Of a DNA stretch of 53,226 nucleotides, positions 43,280 through 52,865 are shown one piece after another (the stretch's first letter is position 1; every line of letters begins with the position of its first letter). The position numbers were made by a program, and so were the translations under genes. The notes under the pieces were generated by a model. The model saw only the letters and a program-made list of their open reading frames with translations. It made no database searches and had not been told where the DNA came from. Source of the DNA: Granulicella aggregans (GTDB taxonomy: Bacteria; Acidobacteriota; Terriglobia; Terriglobales; Acidobacteriaceae); NCBI RefSeq assembly GCF_025685565.1, contig NZ_JAGSYE010000001.1:2346827-2400052 (forward strand), written 5' to 3'.

Positions 43280-45685
43280 ATGCAAACACTCGGCTTCTAT
43301 CAGTTCGACGACTTCTTGATCGACCCTGTCCGGCGTCAAGTGTGCCGTGCCGGCGTGCCCGTTTCGGTGCCGCAGAAGGCCTTCCAGCTTTTACTCTTTC
43401 TTTTAGAGAACCCGGGAAGAGTTCTGACGAAGCGCGAGATCATGGACGCGGTATGGCCGCAGGCCTTTGTCGAAGAGACCAACCTGACGCAGAGCATCTT
43501 CTTGCTGCGTAAGGCGCTCGGCGAGCTGCCAGGTCAGAACCGGTACATTGTCACGGTTCCCGGAGCGGGCTATCAATTTGCCGTCCTTCCGGTAGAAGTG
43601 GAGCAGGTGCCTGCGCCTCAGACCATTCCTGAAGGCGAACCCCGGTTGAATGGCGACGAGAACAGCGGGGTTCCAGTCGGGGACGCCAATCCTCTGGCTC
43701 CGGCTATCGAACCTTCCGTCCACGTGAAAGTCTATCCAGTCTCCGCGGATATGGGGCACACGGGACATTCGGCGCTGAGACGATGGGTCTTGCTTGGCGT
43801 CCCTACGCTTGTCCTGGTTTGTATCGCATCGGTTTGGGTCTGGCGTGCCAGGAGCAAGACGGGAGCCAAGGTCGAGGGCACGATAGTCCTGGCTGAGTTC
43901 ACCAACACCACGGGCGATCCCGCCTTTGACACGGCGCTCCGCCAGGGTCTAGCCGCCCAACTGGACCAATCGCCCAACCTGGGATTGCTCTCGGACAGCC
44001 GCATCGCCCAGGCCATGAAGCTGATGGCCCAGCCTGTGGACGCGCGTCTTACCTCCGAGCTGGCACGCCAGGTCTGTCAGCGGACGGCCAGTGACGCCGT
44101 CATCGATGGGTCGATTACTAGGCTGGGGAGCCAATATGTCCTCGGACTGAGGGCGCTCCAGTGCAAGACGGGTGACCTGCTGGCGCAGGACCAGGAGACT
44201 GCCGACAGCAAGGAGCATGTACTGCATGCGCTTGGCATCGCGGCCGGCAACCTTCGCCGCCGCCTGGGCGAATCTCTGGAATCTCTTGAGAAGTATGACG
44301 CGCCGCCCGAGGGCGTTACCACGGGATCGCTCGAAGCGCTGGAGGCCTACGGCCTTGGCAGACAGGCGCAAGACCGTGGAGATGGTCCCGCCGCCATCGC
44401 CTATTTCAAGCAGGCCATCTCCCACGATCCGGAGTTTGCGATGGCCTACGGCCGCCTGGGAGTCTGCGATTCCAGCCAGGAGGGCGTCTTGGCGACGCGC
44501 AAGGCCTACGAGCTACGCGGCCGGGTAAGCGACCGGGAGAGGCTCTATCTTGAGTCGCACTATGAGCAGTACGCCACGGGCAATCTGCCGGCTGCTCGCA
44601 AGATCCTCGAGACCTGGGCTGAGACCTATCCTCATGACGGCGATCCCGTCGCGAATCTGCTCAAGCTCTATCTCACGACTGGAGAGTACGAGCGCGCATT
44701 CACCATGGTGCAGTCGCTGGTGAAGAACAGCCCTGCCACGCCTGTTGTCAACACCTCTCGGCTCGCTACGACACTGCTCTTTCTGAATCGAGTCGAAGAA
44801 TCGAAGGCGGTGCTGCTTGATGCGGTCGCGCGGCACAACGATAGCCCCGTTCACCACTACTATCTCTATGAGATCGACTTCCTTCAGAAAGACAGTGCGG
44901 CGATGGCGTCTGAAGCCTCGTATCTTCGAGCGCAGCCGGGTTGGAGCGGCAACATGCTCGAACTCGAGTCGCTAAGCGCGAGTTCCTTCGGGAAGTTCGC
45001 GCTCGCGCGCTCGCTCAATGAACAGTCCGTCCAGGACTTCCTTCGCGAACAGGATTCCGAAGATGCTGCTGGCAGCCTGGCGGAGATTGCGCTTGAGGAG
45101 GCCTTGGCGGGCAACGTTCAGGTTGCCAGAAAGAAGGCGAAAGCGAGTCTCGACCTATCCAGAAGCTCCGAGGTGGAAACGCTGGCCGGTATGGCGCAGG
45201 CGCTCTCTGGCGACCGCACTGCCGCGGCGATTACTTCGGCGGACATCAACCGGCGCTTTCCGGAAGACACGCTTGCACAGGTTGCGGTCTCGATTATCCG
45301 CGCCTGCGCTCTGCTCGGCGACGGCAAGTCTCCAGACGGCGCGCGACGAGCACTCGAAGCGCTGGCACCGACCTCCCCCTATTCCATGAGCGGTAACCTC
45401 TCGTTGGTGCCGGTCTACGTTCTCGGACAAGCCTACCTGGCCTCCGGGCAAAGTGAGAACGCTAGTTCGGCGTTTCAAAACATCCTCGATCACTACGGCG
45501 TGACGCGGAACTATATCACTGGCCCCGTCGCAAGGTTAGGCCTGGCAAGAGCCGAAGAACAGGCCGGCGAGAGGGCAAAGGCGAGGGCCGACTATGCTGT
45601 ATTCTTGCGCCTCTGGCGGGACGCTGATGCCCGCCTTCCGATGCTGAGAGCGGCCCAGACATCTGCCAACCGAATCGGGCCTTAA
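43280..45685 (+). CDS. Winged-helix/transmembrane/TPR regulator (CadC-like layout)
   Basis: The 801-residue protein begins with an OmpR-type winged helix (FYQFDDFLIDPVRRQVCRAG, VLTKREIMDAVWPQAFVEE, YIVTVPGAGYQFA; residues 1-105), then has one membrane helix (LLGVPTLVLVCIASVWVW, about residue 170), and a long periplasmic region, first FlgO/TolB-like (IVLAEFTNTTGDPAFDTALR) and then TPR-like repeats. This membrane-bound regulator type is expanded in acidobacteria and would link an outer signal to DNA binding. ATG 43280 fits the family start. It is divergent from the small exported protein operon and lies before the ABC genes. Confidence 0.9.
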   Translation: MQTLGFYQFDDFLIDPVRRQVCRAGVPVSVPQKAFQLLLFLLENPGRVLTKREIMDAVWPQAFVEETNLTQSIFLLRKALGELPGQNRYIVTVPGAGYQFAVLPVEVEQVPAPQTIPEGEPRLNGDENSGVPVGDANPLAPAIEPSVHVKVYPVSADMGHTGHSALRRWVLLGVPTLVLVCIASVWVWRARSKTGAKVEGTIVLAEFTNTTGDPAFDTALRQGLAAQLDQSPNLGLLSDSRIAQAMKLMAQPVDARLTSELARQVCQRTASDAVIDGSITRLGSQYVLGLRALQCKTGDLLAQDQETADSKEHVLHALGIAAGNLRRRLGESLESLEKYDAPPEGVTTGSLEALEAYGLGRQAQDRGDGPAAIAYFKQAISHDPEFAMAYGRLGVCDSSQEGVLATRKAYELRGRVSDRERLYLESHYEQYATGNLPAARKILETWAETYPHDGDPVANLLKLYLTTGEYERAFTMVQSLVKNSPATPVVNTSRLATTLLFLNRVEESKAVLLDAVARHNDSPVHHYYLYEIDFLQKDSAAMASEASYLRAQPGWSGNMLELESLSASSFGKFALARSLNEQSVQDFLREQDSEDAAGSLAEIALEEALAGNVQVARKKAKASLDLSRSSEVETLAGMAQALSGDRTAAAITSADINRRFPEDTLAQVAVSIIRACALLGDGKSPDGARRALEALAPTSPYSMSGNLSLVPVYVLGQAYLASGQSENASSAFQNILDHYGVTRNYITGPVARLGLARAEEQAGERAKARADYAVFLRLWRDADARLPMLRAAQTSANRIGP

Positions 45686-46111
45686 ATTCTCTCTGGCTAT
45701 GTTGCTCGCGACCTGATCCACTTATTTTTTGCCTCCAGCCGATCAATTTCCGCGCAAGACGAAATTGTGTTGCATGCCCAACTGCATCGTCCAGCAGATC
45801 CGTTGCCGGGCGAGACGCAAGGAGATGCCGTCAGCAGCAGAGCCTTCTTCGGCACATCATTCTCGTTAAGTACATGATGTCGGTTATAAAAGCGATTGAA
45901 CTGCAGCACCGGCGTAAATGCATACTTTGCCAGGTATTTTCAATCCGCCGCGATCCCATCTACGCTCCTTGAGTGCATTGGCGATTATGCAGGAAGTCTC
46001 TTCCGAAGCGATATGGGTGTTCGCCTTAGTCGATTGCAGAATAAGTCTGGCGCCATGATAGAGTGCGGTCACGCAAAGAATCAGAAAATGGCAAGAACGG
46101 GAGGAATATAC
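45686..46111. other. Intergenic stretch before the ABC genes
   Basis: No gene was recognised in this 426-base stretch. It must carry the promoter of the ABC-peptidase operon. No strong repeat or hairpin was seen. Confidence 0.4.
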
Positions 46112-46993
46112 TTGGCACTCACCATCACCGGCCTCTCAAAGACGTACCCCAATGGCGTGAAAGCGCTGAAAAACCTCTCGCTCACCATCGGCAACAACAT
46201 GTTCGGGCTGCTCGGCCCGAACGGCGCGGGCAAAAGCAGCCTGATGCGCACCGTCGCCACGCTACAGGACCCCGACACCGGCACCATCTTTCTCGATGGC
46301 CTCGACGTGCTCAAGGAGAAGGCCGCCATCCGCAAGGTACTCGGCTATCTGCCGCAGGAGTTCGGCGTCTACCCGAAGATGTCCGCGCTTGACATGCTCC
46401 ATCACCTCGCCATCATGAAGGGCATCACCAACAAGACCGAACGCAACCAGATGGTCGACGCGCTGCTGAACCAGACCAACCTCTGGGCCGCCCGCAAGAA
46501 GGCGCTCAGCACCTACTCCGGCGGCATGAAGCAGCGCTTCGGCATCGCGCAGGCACTGCTCGCCAACCCCAAGCTCATCATCGTCGACGAACCCACCGCC
46601 GGCCTCGATCCCGCCGAGCGCAACCGCTTCCTGAACCTGCTCAGCTCCATCGGCTCGAACGTCACCGTCATCCTTTCCACGCACATCGTCGAGGACGTCC
46701 GCGAGCTCTGCCCCCGCATGGCGATCATCGCCTCAGGCGAGGTGCTACTCGAAGGCTCACCCGCCGAATCGCTCGACGCGCTGAAGGGCAAGATCTGGAG
46801 CAAGGTCGTCTCGACCGACGACGAACTCCGCGCGCTCGAAGCCAGCCTCAGCGTCATCTCGACCCACCTCGTCGGCGGCCTGCACGAGGTCCGCATCTAC
46901 GCCGACTCCAGCCCCGGCGAAGGCTTCATCCCCGTCGACTCCGGCCTCGAAGACGTCTACTTCCTTAACCTCGCCAAACAGGCGAAGAACTAG
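46112..46993 (+). CDS. ABC transporter ATP-binding protein
   Basis: The 293-residue ATPase has Walker A LLGPNGAGKSSLMR, Q-loop YLPQEFGVYP, signature TYSGGMKQRFGIAQAL, Walker B LIIVDEPTAGLDP and H-loop STHIVED. It powers the permease encoded 16 bases downstream. TTG 46112 was chosen because GGGAGGA lies seven bases upstream and LALTITGLSKTYPNG is the usual start; ATG 46088 in the same frame is possible. Confidence 0.93.
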   Translation: MALTITGLSKTYPNGVKALKNLSLTIGNNMFGLLGPNGAGKSSLMRTVATLQDPDTGTIFLDGLDVLKEKAAIRKVLGYLPQEFGVYPKMSALDMLHHLAIMKGITNKTERNQMVDALLNQTNLWAARKKALSTYSGGMKQRFGIAQALLANPKLIIVDEPTAGLDPAERNRFLNLLSSIGSNVTVILSTHIVEDVRELCPRMAIIASGEVLLEGSPAESLDALKGKIWSKVVSTDDELRALEASLSVISTHLVGGLHEVRIYADSSPGEGFIPVDSGLEDVYFLNLAKQAKN

Positions 46994-47009
46994 CCCAGGA
47001 GATAGCGTC

Positions 47010-50000
47010 ATGACCCAGTTCTGGGAGTTCTTCACCTTCGAGCTAAAGTTCCGCGCCAAGAGCATCTCCACCTACGTCTACTTCCTGCTCTGGTTTTCGC
47101 TGTCGTTCATGTGCATCGCCGTGGACGACTTCCTCAACACCGGCAACGACAAAGTCCTGCTTAACGGTCCGCTCGCCACCAGCGTCATCTACATCCTCTT
47201 CAGCTTCTTCGGCTCCATTGTCATCGCGGCGATCTTCGGCACATCGATCCTGCGAGACTTCCAGCGAGACACCTACCAGCTCATCTTCACCAAGCCCATC
47301 ACCAAGTTCTCCTACCTCGGCGGTCGCTGGGCGGGTTCTTTTGTCACCGCCGTCTTTTGTTTCAGCGGTCTCGTCTTCGGCGAAGCGACCGGCACCTTCG
47401 CGCCCTGGGCCGACCACGCTCGCATCGCGCACGGTGCCTTCCACTGGTATCTTCATGCCTTCTTCGCCGTAACCGTGGTCCAGATCTTCTTCCTCGGTTC
47501 GATCTTCTTCACCGTGGCAGCGCTCACTCGCAAGCTGGTGATCGTGTACCTTCAGGGCGTCATCTTCTTCGTCGCCTACCTCATCTTCCAGGCCGTCTTC
47601 GCTGCTACCGGGTCGCTCGAACACTTCTGGTCGGCCATCTTCGATCCCGTCGGTCTTCGCCTGCTGAATGTCGTCACGAAATACTGGACCCCCGTGGAGC
47701 AGAACACGCTACAGCTTCCGTGGTCGGGCGTCTTCCTCTACAACCGCCTTATCTGGAGCGGCGTCGGCATCCTAAGCCTCGTCACGGTGATGGTACTCTT
47801 TCCCATCTCGGTCGAAGCCTTGACCGCTGTCTCCCAAGGACGTCGCGCGGCCCGCGAACGCCAGAACGACGCTGCGACCCCGCGTGCTGCCCGCTCACTG
47901 GTCGCTGAGCGCCTGCCCGTCGTACACCAGTTCTTCGGCTCAACGACCACCTGGGCACAATTCGTTTCGCTCACGCGACTGCGGGTCAAGAACATCTTCT
48001 CTGAGTTTCTCTTCTGGGCCATCTCCGGGGTACTGCTCGTCTTTTGCCTGGTCAACGGCCACTTCGCCACCGTCTTCGATGACGACAAGCTATACCCCGT
48101 CACCTTCCTCATGCTCAATGCGATTCGAGGAAACGCCTTCATCTTCCTCATCATCGTAGCCACCATCTACGCCGGCGAATTGGTGTGGCGTGAACGCGAT
48201 ACGCGCTTTGCTGGCATTCAGGACGCGCTTCCCATGCGCGAGTCCACTGACTGGCTCTCAAAATTCGCCGCGCTGGCTGTCGTTGAATTTTCTCTGCTCA
48301 CCCTCGTGATGCTGTGCGGCATCGTCAGCCAGATCATTGCGGGGTACTTCCGCTTCGAGCTGGTCGAATACGCCCAGTCGCTCTACCTGATCGTGTTCTC
48401 GCAGGTTCTGATCTACACGCTGCTGGCTCTCTTTCTGCAGACGGTCCTCTCGAACAAGTTCATCGGCCACGCCATCGTCGTCGGTCTCTTCGTCCTCGAC
48501 GCTGTACTGGTCTCGCACGGTTGGGAGAACACACTCTATCTCTTCGGGTACAACCCGGTCTATATCTACTCGGACATGAATGGCTACGGCCACTTCGTCC
48601 CCGCACTCGTCTGGTCCAAGATTTACTGGCTCGCGATCTCAGCGTTTCTCGGCGTGCTCTCGATCGGCCTCGCCCTGCGCGGTTCGGAAGACAGTTGGTC
48701 CGCCCGCATCCGTCTCTTCCGCCATCGCGCTCCGCGTCTTGTCCCGGCCGGCGTGCTGTTCCTGCTCGTCGCCATCGGCACCGGCAGCTGGTACTTCTAC
48801 AACTCGCACGTCCTCAATGAGTTCATTAGCGAGCCCCAGCAGCGTAAGGACCAGGCCCAGTTAGAGCGGGACTACAAGAAGTATGAGTTTCTCCCTCAGC
48901 CCAAGGTCATCGCGGTCGATGCGAACATCGACATCTTCCCCGAGCGTCGCGCGCTCTCCGGTACCGGCCATTATCTGCTCCAGAACAAGAACTCTACGCC
49001 CATTAGCCAGCTTCTCATTGTCGGTGGTCAGGAGTCCGTTTCAAACGTCCGCTTCGACCGGGGGTTCCATAGAGTCTCGGCAAGCCCTCGCAATGTCTAC
49101 ACCATCTATGCTCTCGACCAGCCCCTGCAGGCCGGCGACAAGATGAACATGGACTTCACCGTCGCCTACGCCACGCACGGCTTCAGGGACGGCGGCGAGC
49201 GCCCCGAACTCGCCTACTCCGGCACATTCTTCGACGCAAGTTACTTTCCCGCGATTGGCTATTCGGCCCGCGCTGAACTCTCTGATCCCCGCCGCCGCCG
49301 CGAGGAACACCTCGGTCCAGTCAGCGACCTTCCCCACCGCGGCGACCCCGTCGGCAGCCGCACCAACCTCTTCATCAAGGATGCCGACTGGGTCACATAC
49401 CGCGCCACCGTCAGCACCTCGGACGTCGATTCCGATGGCAAGCCCCAGATCGCCATTGCGCCCGGCTATCTCCAGAAAGACTGGCACAGCAATGGCCGCC
49501 ACTACTTCCAATACAGCATGGGCGATGTCGAGATGCTCAACTTCCACGCCTACGTCTCTGCGCGTTACGACGTAAGGCGAGACGTCTATCAAGGCGTCTC
49601 CGGACCCATCAACATCGAGATCTACTACGACCCTCATCATCCCTTTGATGTCGCCGACATGGTCGAGTCCTCGAAGGCGGGTCTCGCGTATTACGAGAAG
49701 AACTTCAGCCCCTTCCAGTTCAAGCAGTTTCGCGTCATGGAGTATCCCCGCTACCGCAACTTCGCCCAGTCCTTTCCCAACACCGTTCCCTACGCGGAGA
49801 CTGGCTTCATCAACCGCGTGGTCGATCCGAACAAGGACATCGACCGCACCTACTTCGTCACCGCGCATGAACTTGCGCATCAGTGGTGGGCCCACCAGCT
49901 CATAGGCGGCGCCGTCGAAGGCTCGAACATGATGTCGGAGTCGCTCGCCGAGTACTCCGCCCTTCGCGTCGCGCAGAAGAAGTACGGCGACGCCCAGATG

Positions 50001-50660
50001 CGGAAGTTCCTCTCGCACGAGCTCGACGGCTACCTCCGCGGCCGCGCCGGCGAGGCTCATAAGGAGCCGCCGATCGTTCTGGTGCAGCGCGAGGCTTATG
50101 TCTGGTACCAAAAAGGCTCGCTCGCGCTCTACGGACTTTCGGACTTCATCGGCGAGGACAAGCTCAACCTGGCCTTGCACAACTTCCTCATGCAGTACCG
50201 TTATGCCAACGCGACCACCAACCAGGACGTTCCCTATCCCGACACACGCCAGTTTGTTGACGCCCTGCGCGCCCAAACGCCGCCCGAGTACCAGTATTTC
50301 ATCACCGATACCTTTGAAAACATCGTCCTCTACGACAACAAAGCCATCACTGCCACCTATGTCCAGACGCCCGACAAAAAATACAAGGTCATACTCACCG
50401 TGCAGGCGAAGAAGTTGAGATCCGACGGCTCCGGCACCGAGACACCCATGCCCCTCGCCGACTACATCGACATCGGCGTCTTCTCCGGCAAGAAGGACCA
50501 CGAGAAACAGCTCTATCTGAAGAAAGAAAAGCTCTCGCAGGAGAAGCAGACCTTCGAGATCGTCGTCGACGAGCCGCCCACCCGCGCCGGCATAGATCCG
50601 TACAACAAACTGATCGACCGCGTCTCGGACGACAACGAGATCGATGTAAGCAAACCGTGA
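47010..50660 (+). CDS. ABC-2 permease fused to M1-family metallopeptidase
   Basis: The 1216-residue protein has two sets of about six membrane helices (residues 1-280 and 320-610) like two ABC-2 permeases in tandem, then a large soluble part with an M1 aminopeptidase domain. The zinc site is HELAHQWWAHQ near residue 953 with the third ligand in ESLAEYSAL about 20 residues later; the preceding domain is the usual M1 beta saddle. The canonical GAMEN exopeptidase motif was not found. The upstream ABC ATPase completes the transporter. The fusion suggests that a peptide is both moved and cut, or that the peptidase is a sensor; the substrate is unknown. Confidence 0.92.
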   Translation: MTQFWEFFTFELKFRAKSISTYVYFLLWFSLSFMCIAVDDFLNTGNDKVLLNGPLATSVIYILFSFFGSIVIAAIFGTSILRDFQRDTYQLIFTKPITKFSYLGGRWAGSFVTAVFCFSGLVFGEATGTFAPWADHARIAHGAFHWYLHAFFAVTVVQIFFLGSIFFTVAALTRKLVIVYLQGVIFFVAYLIFQAVFAATGSLEHFWSAIFDPVGLRLLNVVTKYWTPVEQNTLQLPWSGVFLYNRLIWSGVGILSLVTVMVLFPISVEALTAVSQGRRAARERQNDAATPRAARSLVAERLPVVHQFFGSTTTWAQFVSLTRLRVKNIFSEFLFWAISGVLLVFCLVNGHFATVFDDDKLYPVTFLMLNAIRGNAFIFLIIVATIYAGELVWRERDTRFAGIQDALPMRESTDWLSKFAALAVVEFSLLTLVMLCGIVSQIIAGYFRFELVEYAQSLYLIVFSQVLIYTLLALFLQTVLSNKFIGHAIVVGLFVLDAVLVSHGWENTLYLFGYNPVYIYSDMNGYGHFVPALVWSKIYWLAISAFLGVLSIGLALRGSEDSWSARIRLFRHRAPRLVPAGVLFLLVAIGTGSWYFYNSHVLNEFISEPQQRKDQAQLERDYKKYEFLPQPKVIAVDANIDIFPERRALSGTGHYLLQNKNSTPISQLLIVGGQESVSNVRFDRGFHRVSASPRNVYTIYALDQPLQAGDKMNMDFTVAYATHGFRDGGERPELAYSGTFFDASYFPAIGYSARAELSDPRRRREEHLGPVSDLPHRGDPVGSRTNLFIKDADWVTYRATVSTSDVDSDGKPQIAIAPGYLQKDWHSNGRHYFQYSMGDVEMLNFHAYVSARYDVRRDVYQGVSGPINIEIYYDPHHPFDVADMVESSKAGLAYYEKNFSPFQFKQFRVMEYPRYRNFAQSFPNTVPYAETGFINRVVDPNKDIDRTYFVTAHELAHQWWAHQLIGGAVEGSNMMSESLAEYSALRVAQKKYGDAQMRKFLSHELDGYLRGRAGEAHKEPPIVLVQREAYVWYQKGSLALYGLSDFIGEDKLNLALHNFLMQYRYANATTNQDVPYPDTRQFVDALRAQTPPEYQYFITDTFENIVLYDNKAITATYVQTPDKKYKVILTVQAKKLRSDGSGTETPMPLADYIDIGVFSGKKDHEKQLYLKKEKLSQEKQTFEIVVDEPPTRAGIDPYNKLIDRVSDDNEIDVSKP

Positions 50661-50671
50661 AGAACCGCAAT

Positions 50672-50695
50672 GGTTCCTATACTGCAACAGGAACC
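50672..50695 (+). terminator. Hairpin after the permease-peptidase gene
   Basis: GGTTCCT and AGGAACC form a seven-base stem with a ten-base loop, 12 bases after the stop. GAACC just upstream can pair with GGTTC as well. No U tract follows; a candidate terminator. Confidence 0.4.
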
Positions 50696-50860
50696 GCTAG
50701 GCTGTATGCATAAGGATCAGATTAGACGGGGTGGGCCGCTGTCCTCAATAATTGCCGGTGAGAACATTCAAGTCAGTTGACGCGAACAGTCACTATGTGC
50801 AGTGCCCGGCTTCTTTTGTACCAGTGGAGTTGATACAAACTGGGATCAAAGGAGCGGAAT

Positions 50861-51134
50861 ATGGCACGCGGGAAAAAGCATAGTCCTGAGCAGGTGGTGA
50901 ACCTGTTGCGAGATTGAAGTGGTGATCGCGAACGGGAAGTCGACTTCATTGGCTTGTAAGGAAGCTGGGATCACGGGCCAGACGTACTACCGTTGGCGCA
51001 AGGAGTATGGCGGGCTGCAGGTAGACCAGGCTCGGCGATTGAAGGAGCTCGAGCAGGAGAACGCCAAGCTGAAGCGAATCGTAGCTAACCTGAGCCTTGA
51101 GAAGCTGGTGACCAGTGGGTCAAAACGTGGGTAA
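50861..51134 (+). pseudogene. IS3-family transposase orfA remnant
   Basis: ATG 50861 follows AAAGGAG and starts MARGKKHSPEQVVNLLRD before a TGA; the protein continues in another frame as VVIANGKSTSLACKEAGITG, TYYRWRKEYGGLQVDQARRL and KELEQENAKLKRIVANLSLE, the HTH plus leucine-zipper of IS3-type OrfA. The expected end after SLEKLV is replaced by unrelated residues and a stop at 51134, and no orfB is found. About two bases seem lost near 50915. The element is dead; its terminal repeats were not identified. Confidence 0.85.
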
Positions 51135-51254
51135 AGTGCGAAGCCCTGCGAAGCTGGCGGAATCCCAGCGAGGAAAATATGCAGGACTCAGAAGATGGGG
51201 AGCGAGGAGCGAGTTACTTCGAAGAAATGCGAAGCAACTCGCCTAGAAATGGAA

Positions 51255-51548
51255 CTACCGACGTGAGGGCTTTTCAGCGTTCCTCAGGTATTCCTCGAGA
51301 TCAGCCGGGAGGAAGCGGCCTCCCCCGATCAGCTTGCGACTGGGCAGGATGCCATCCGACACCTTGCTCTGAATGGTGCGAGCGGTCACACCAAACAGTA
51401 CATCGACGTCCTTGCAGGTGTAGGTCGGCTGGAGTTGCAGTCCGCGGCTCAAGAGCATCGTCTCGAAGAGCGGATACAAAGTCTGAGTCCATTTGCGTAC
51501 GGACTCAGGATCTGGACTGGGCGAAGGGTGCATGGTCTGGTTGTGCAT
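51255..51548 (-). CDS. Excisionase-like helix-turn-helix protein
   Basis: The 97-residue protein ends with a MerR/excisionase-type DNA-binding domain: TYTCKDVDVLFGVTARTIQS, KVSDGILPSRKLIGGGRFLP and DLEEYLRNAE (about residues 42-92). This is the HTH_17 pattern of Xis-like proteins. It lies between the dead IS remnant and a second HTH gene with a recombinase further on, which suggests a role in excision or control of an integrated element. Confidence 0.75.
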   Translation of the reverse strand: MHNQTMHPSPSPDPESVRKWTQTLYPLFETMLLSRGLQLQPTYTCKDVDVLFGVTARTIQSKVSDGILPSRKLIGGGRFLPADLEEYLRNAEKPSRR

Positions 51549-51990
51549 GTTGACCGGTACTCGAAATAATCGGTTCCCCTAATTGCGGACGCATTTTGTT
51601 CGAAATATTCTTTTGATTGTCTTCTTTAGCGATCGACCCGATCGCACGGGAATGGCTTGCCCGCGATCGCACAGGCGCGGTCTGACTCGGGTCTACGTCT
51701 CCATCCAATGTCCCTTCGTCTCGCGTAATGACTGCGCTCTAGACCCGTCGGCGCGGCGCATGCCGAAGGTATTCCTACGCGGCTGGAGCCAGCGAGGTAT
51801 TCCAGACGGCAGGGATTGAGCCCGAGTGGTAGCAGAGGCGCGAGAAGAAGCACTGTCTGTCATAGATACGACGCACGCGGACGTGGCCCATCTCGCCTTA
51901 TCAAGACGGGGCTCTTCCTGGTACAGCACATTGGTCAGGACCACGCTGATTGACTACCCGACGGGCTAGCTGGAAAATGCGAGGTAATGA
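51549..51990. other. Stretch without a recognisable gene
   Basis: No frame here has a family signature or a good ribosome site. No repeat or strong hairpin was seen. Confidence 0.4.
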
Positions 51991-52407
51991 TCAGCACCCC
52001 AGCGATTCATCAGTTAGTCGCTCTTGCAAATGCCCTCGTCGAAGCACGGGACGTGCACAGCTTTGCCTTGTCGGTGTCTTAGCGGAGCAGGTGTCGAGAT
52101 CTGCGGCAACGCGCTCTGGCTTGGAAACGAGAGCATCGCGACCACAAACGGACATCCACAAGTGAGTATCGTGTCGGTTGGGAAGGGATGGCTCATGCTG
52201 TTGTCGACCACTGTTGGTGCTGCGTGCCTCAATCCACTCCGCGAGTTCGCGTGGGTCGAAGAGGTAAGCATTGCCATCGCGGACGGCAGGGATGCGCCCC
52301 GATCGAACCCTCTCGCACAGGGCTGCGCGTGTCTTTTGGAGAAGATTCATGACCTCGACAGTGGTGAGAAAGCTCTCACGAGACCGTAGTTCTTCGCTGA
52401 GACTCAT
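51991..52407 (-). CDS. Excisionase-family DNA-binding protein with unusual tail
   Basis: The first 65 residues of this 138-residue protein form an HTH_17/excisionase domain (FLTTVEVMNLLQKTRAALCE, RVRSGRIPAVRDGNAYLFD, RELAEWIEAR). The remaining 70 residues look random (many Arg, Ser, Thr and Cys), so the true gene may have been shorter and a stop was lost, or the tail comes from a frameshift. It lies downstream of two strong palindromes (52498-52545) that may be its binding site. Confidence 0.65.
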   Translation of the reverse strand: MSLSEELRSRESFLTTVEVMNLLQKTRAALCERVRSGRIPAVRDGNAYLFDPRELAEWIEARSTNSGRQQHEPSLPNRHDTHLWMSVCGRDALVSKPERVAADLDTCSAKTPTRQSCARPVLRRGHLQERLTDESLGC

Positions 52408-52497
52408 GTCCCGGGTATCCTTTCGCGGATGCGTGGAACGTCATCCACAAAGCGATACCTCGGGTGGGCGGTTTCACCGTATATAAGGGGAGTTTTT

Positions 52498-52510
52498 TCT
52501 AAATTTTAGA
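52498..52510. promoter_or_regulatory. Palindrome TCTAAA-T-TTTAGA
   Basis: A perfect 13-base palindrome, AT-rich in an otherwise GC-rich region, located 91 bases before the start of the excisionase-like gene. It may be a promoter or operator element. Confidence 0.4.
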
Positions 52511-52520
52511 GGGTGGGGTG

Positions 52521-52545
52521 AGAAGCTCCTCACTGAGGAGCTTCT
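52521..52545. repeat. 25-bp perfect palindrome (12 + 1 + 12)
   Basis: AGAAGCTCCTCA and TGAGGAGCTTCT flank a single C. A 12-base perfect inverted repeat with a one-base centre is very unlikely by chance. It lies between an excisionase-like gene and a tyrosine recombinase and could be an operator, a cruciform site, a recombinase core or a terminator stem; no U tract follows on either strand. Confidence 0.7.
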
Positions 52546-52865
52546 GACGCATTTCGGGGAGAAACAAGAACAGGGTGACCCAGCCTCCGCCTGAATTCCG
52601 GAGTTGTCTTTTACCCCATGATCAGAGGAGTATAAACATCGACGACCGGCGACGGTCTTCAGCCCACCGGTCGTGCTTCCAGGAATCGCGGTCCGCAAGG
52701 TTGGAAGCGTCAATCCGCTCGGGGGGCCGCTCCCGTTGCTGATCAGGAATCGAACGTCCTTGAATCCGGTAGGGCGTCATCTGCAAAAGCAAATGTCTGA
52801 GCGTCTTGCCATGCCGGTCAAGAGTTCGAATGCCGTATTGGTGTGGAGATGTGGCGTCGCCGTGG
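52546..52865. other. Stretch without a confident gene
   Basis: Open frames exist on the minus strand but none has a recognisable domain or codon pattern. It may be the 3' flank of the recombinase gene and could hold an attachment site. Confidence 0.35.

Noticed and set aside
49041..50687. Long open frame of 548 codons on the minus strand
   Set aside because: It lies wholly against the M1 peptidase coding strand, is Val/Gly/Asp-rich as antisense frames in GC-rich genes are, and shows no domain.
51179..51553. Continuation of the IS3 transposase on the plus strand
   Set aside because: No orfB motif (DDE) is found, and a real HTH gene is read on the minus strand over most of it.
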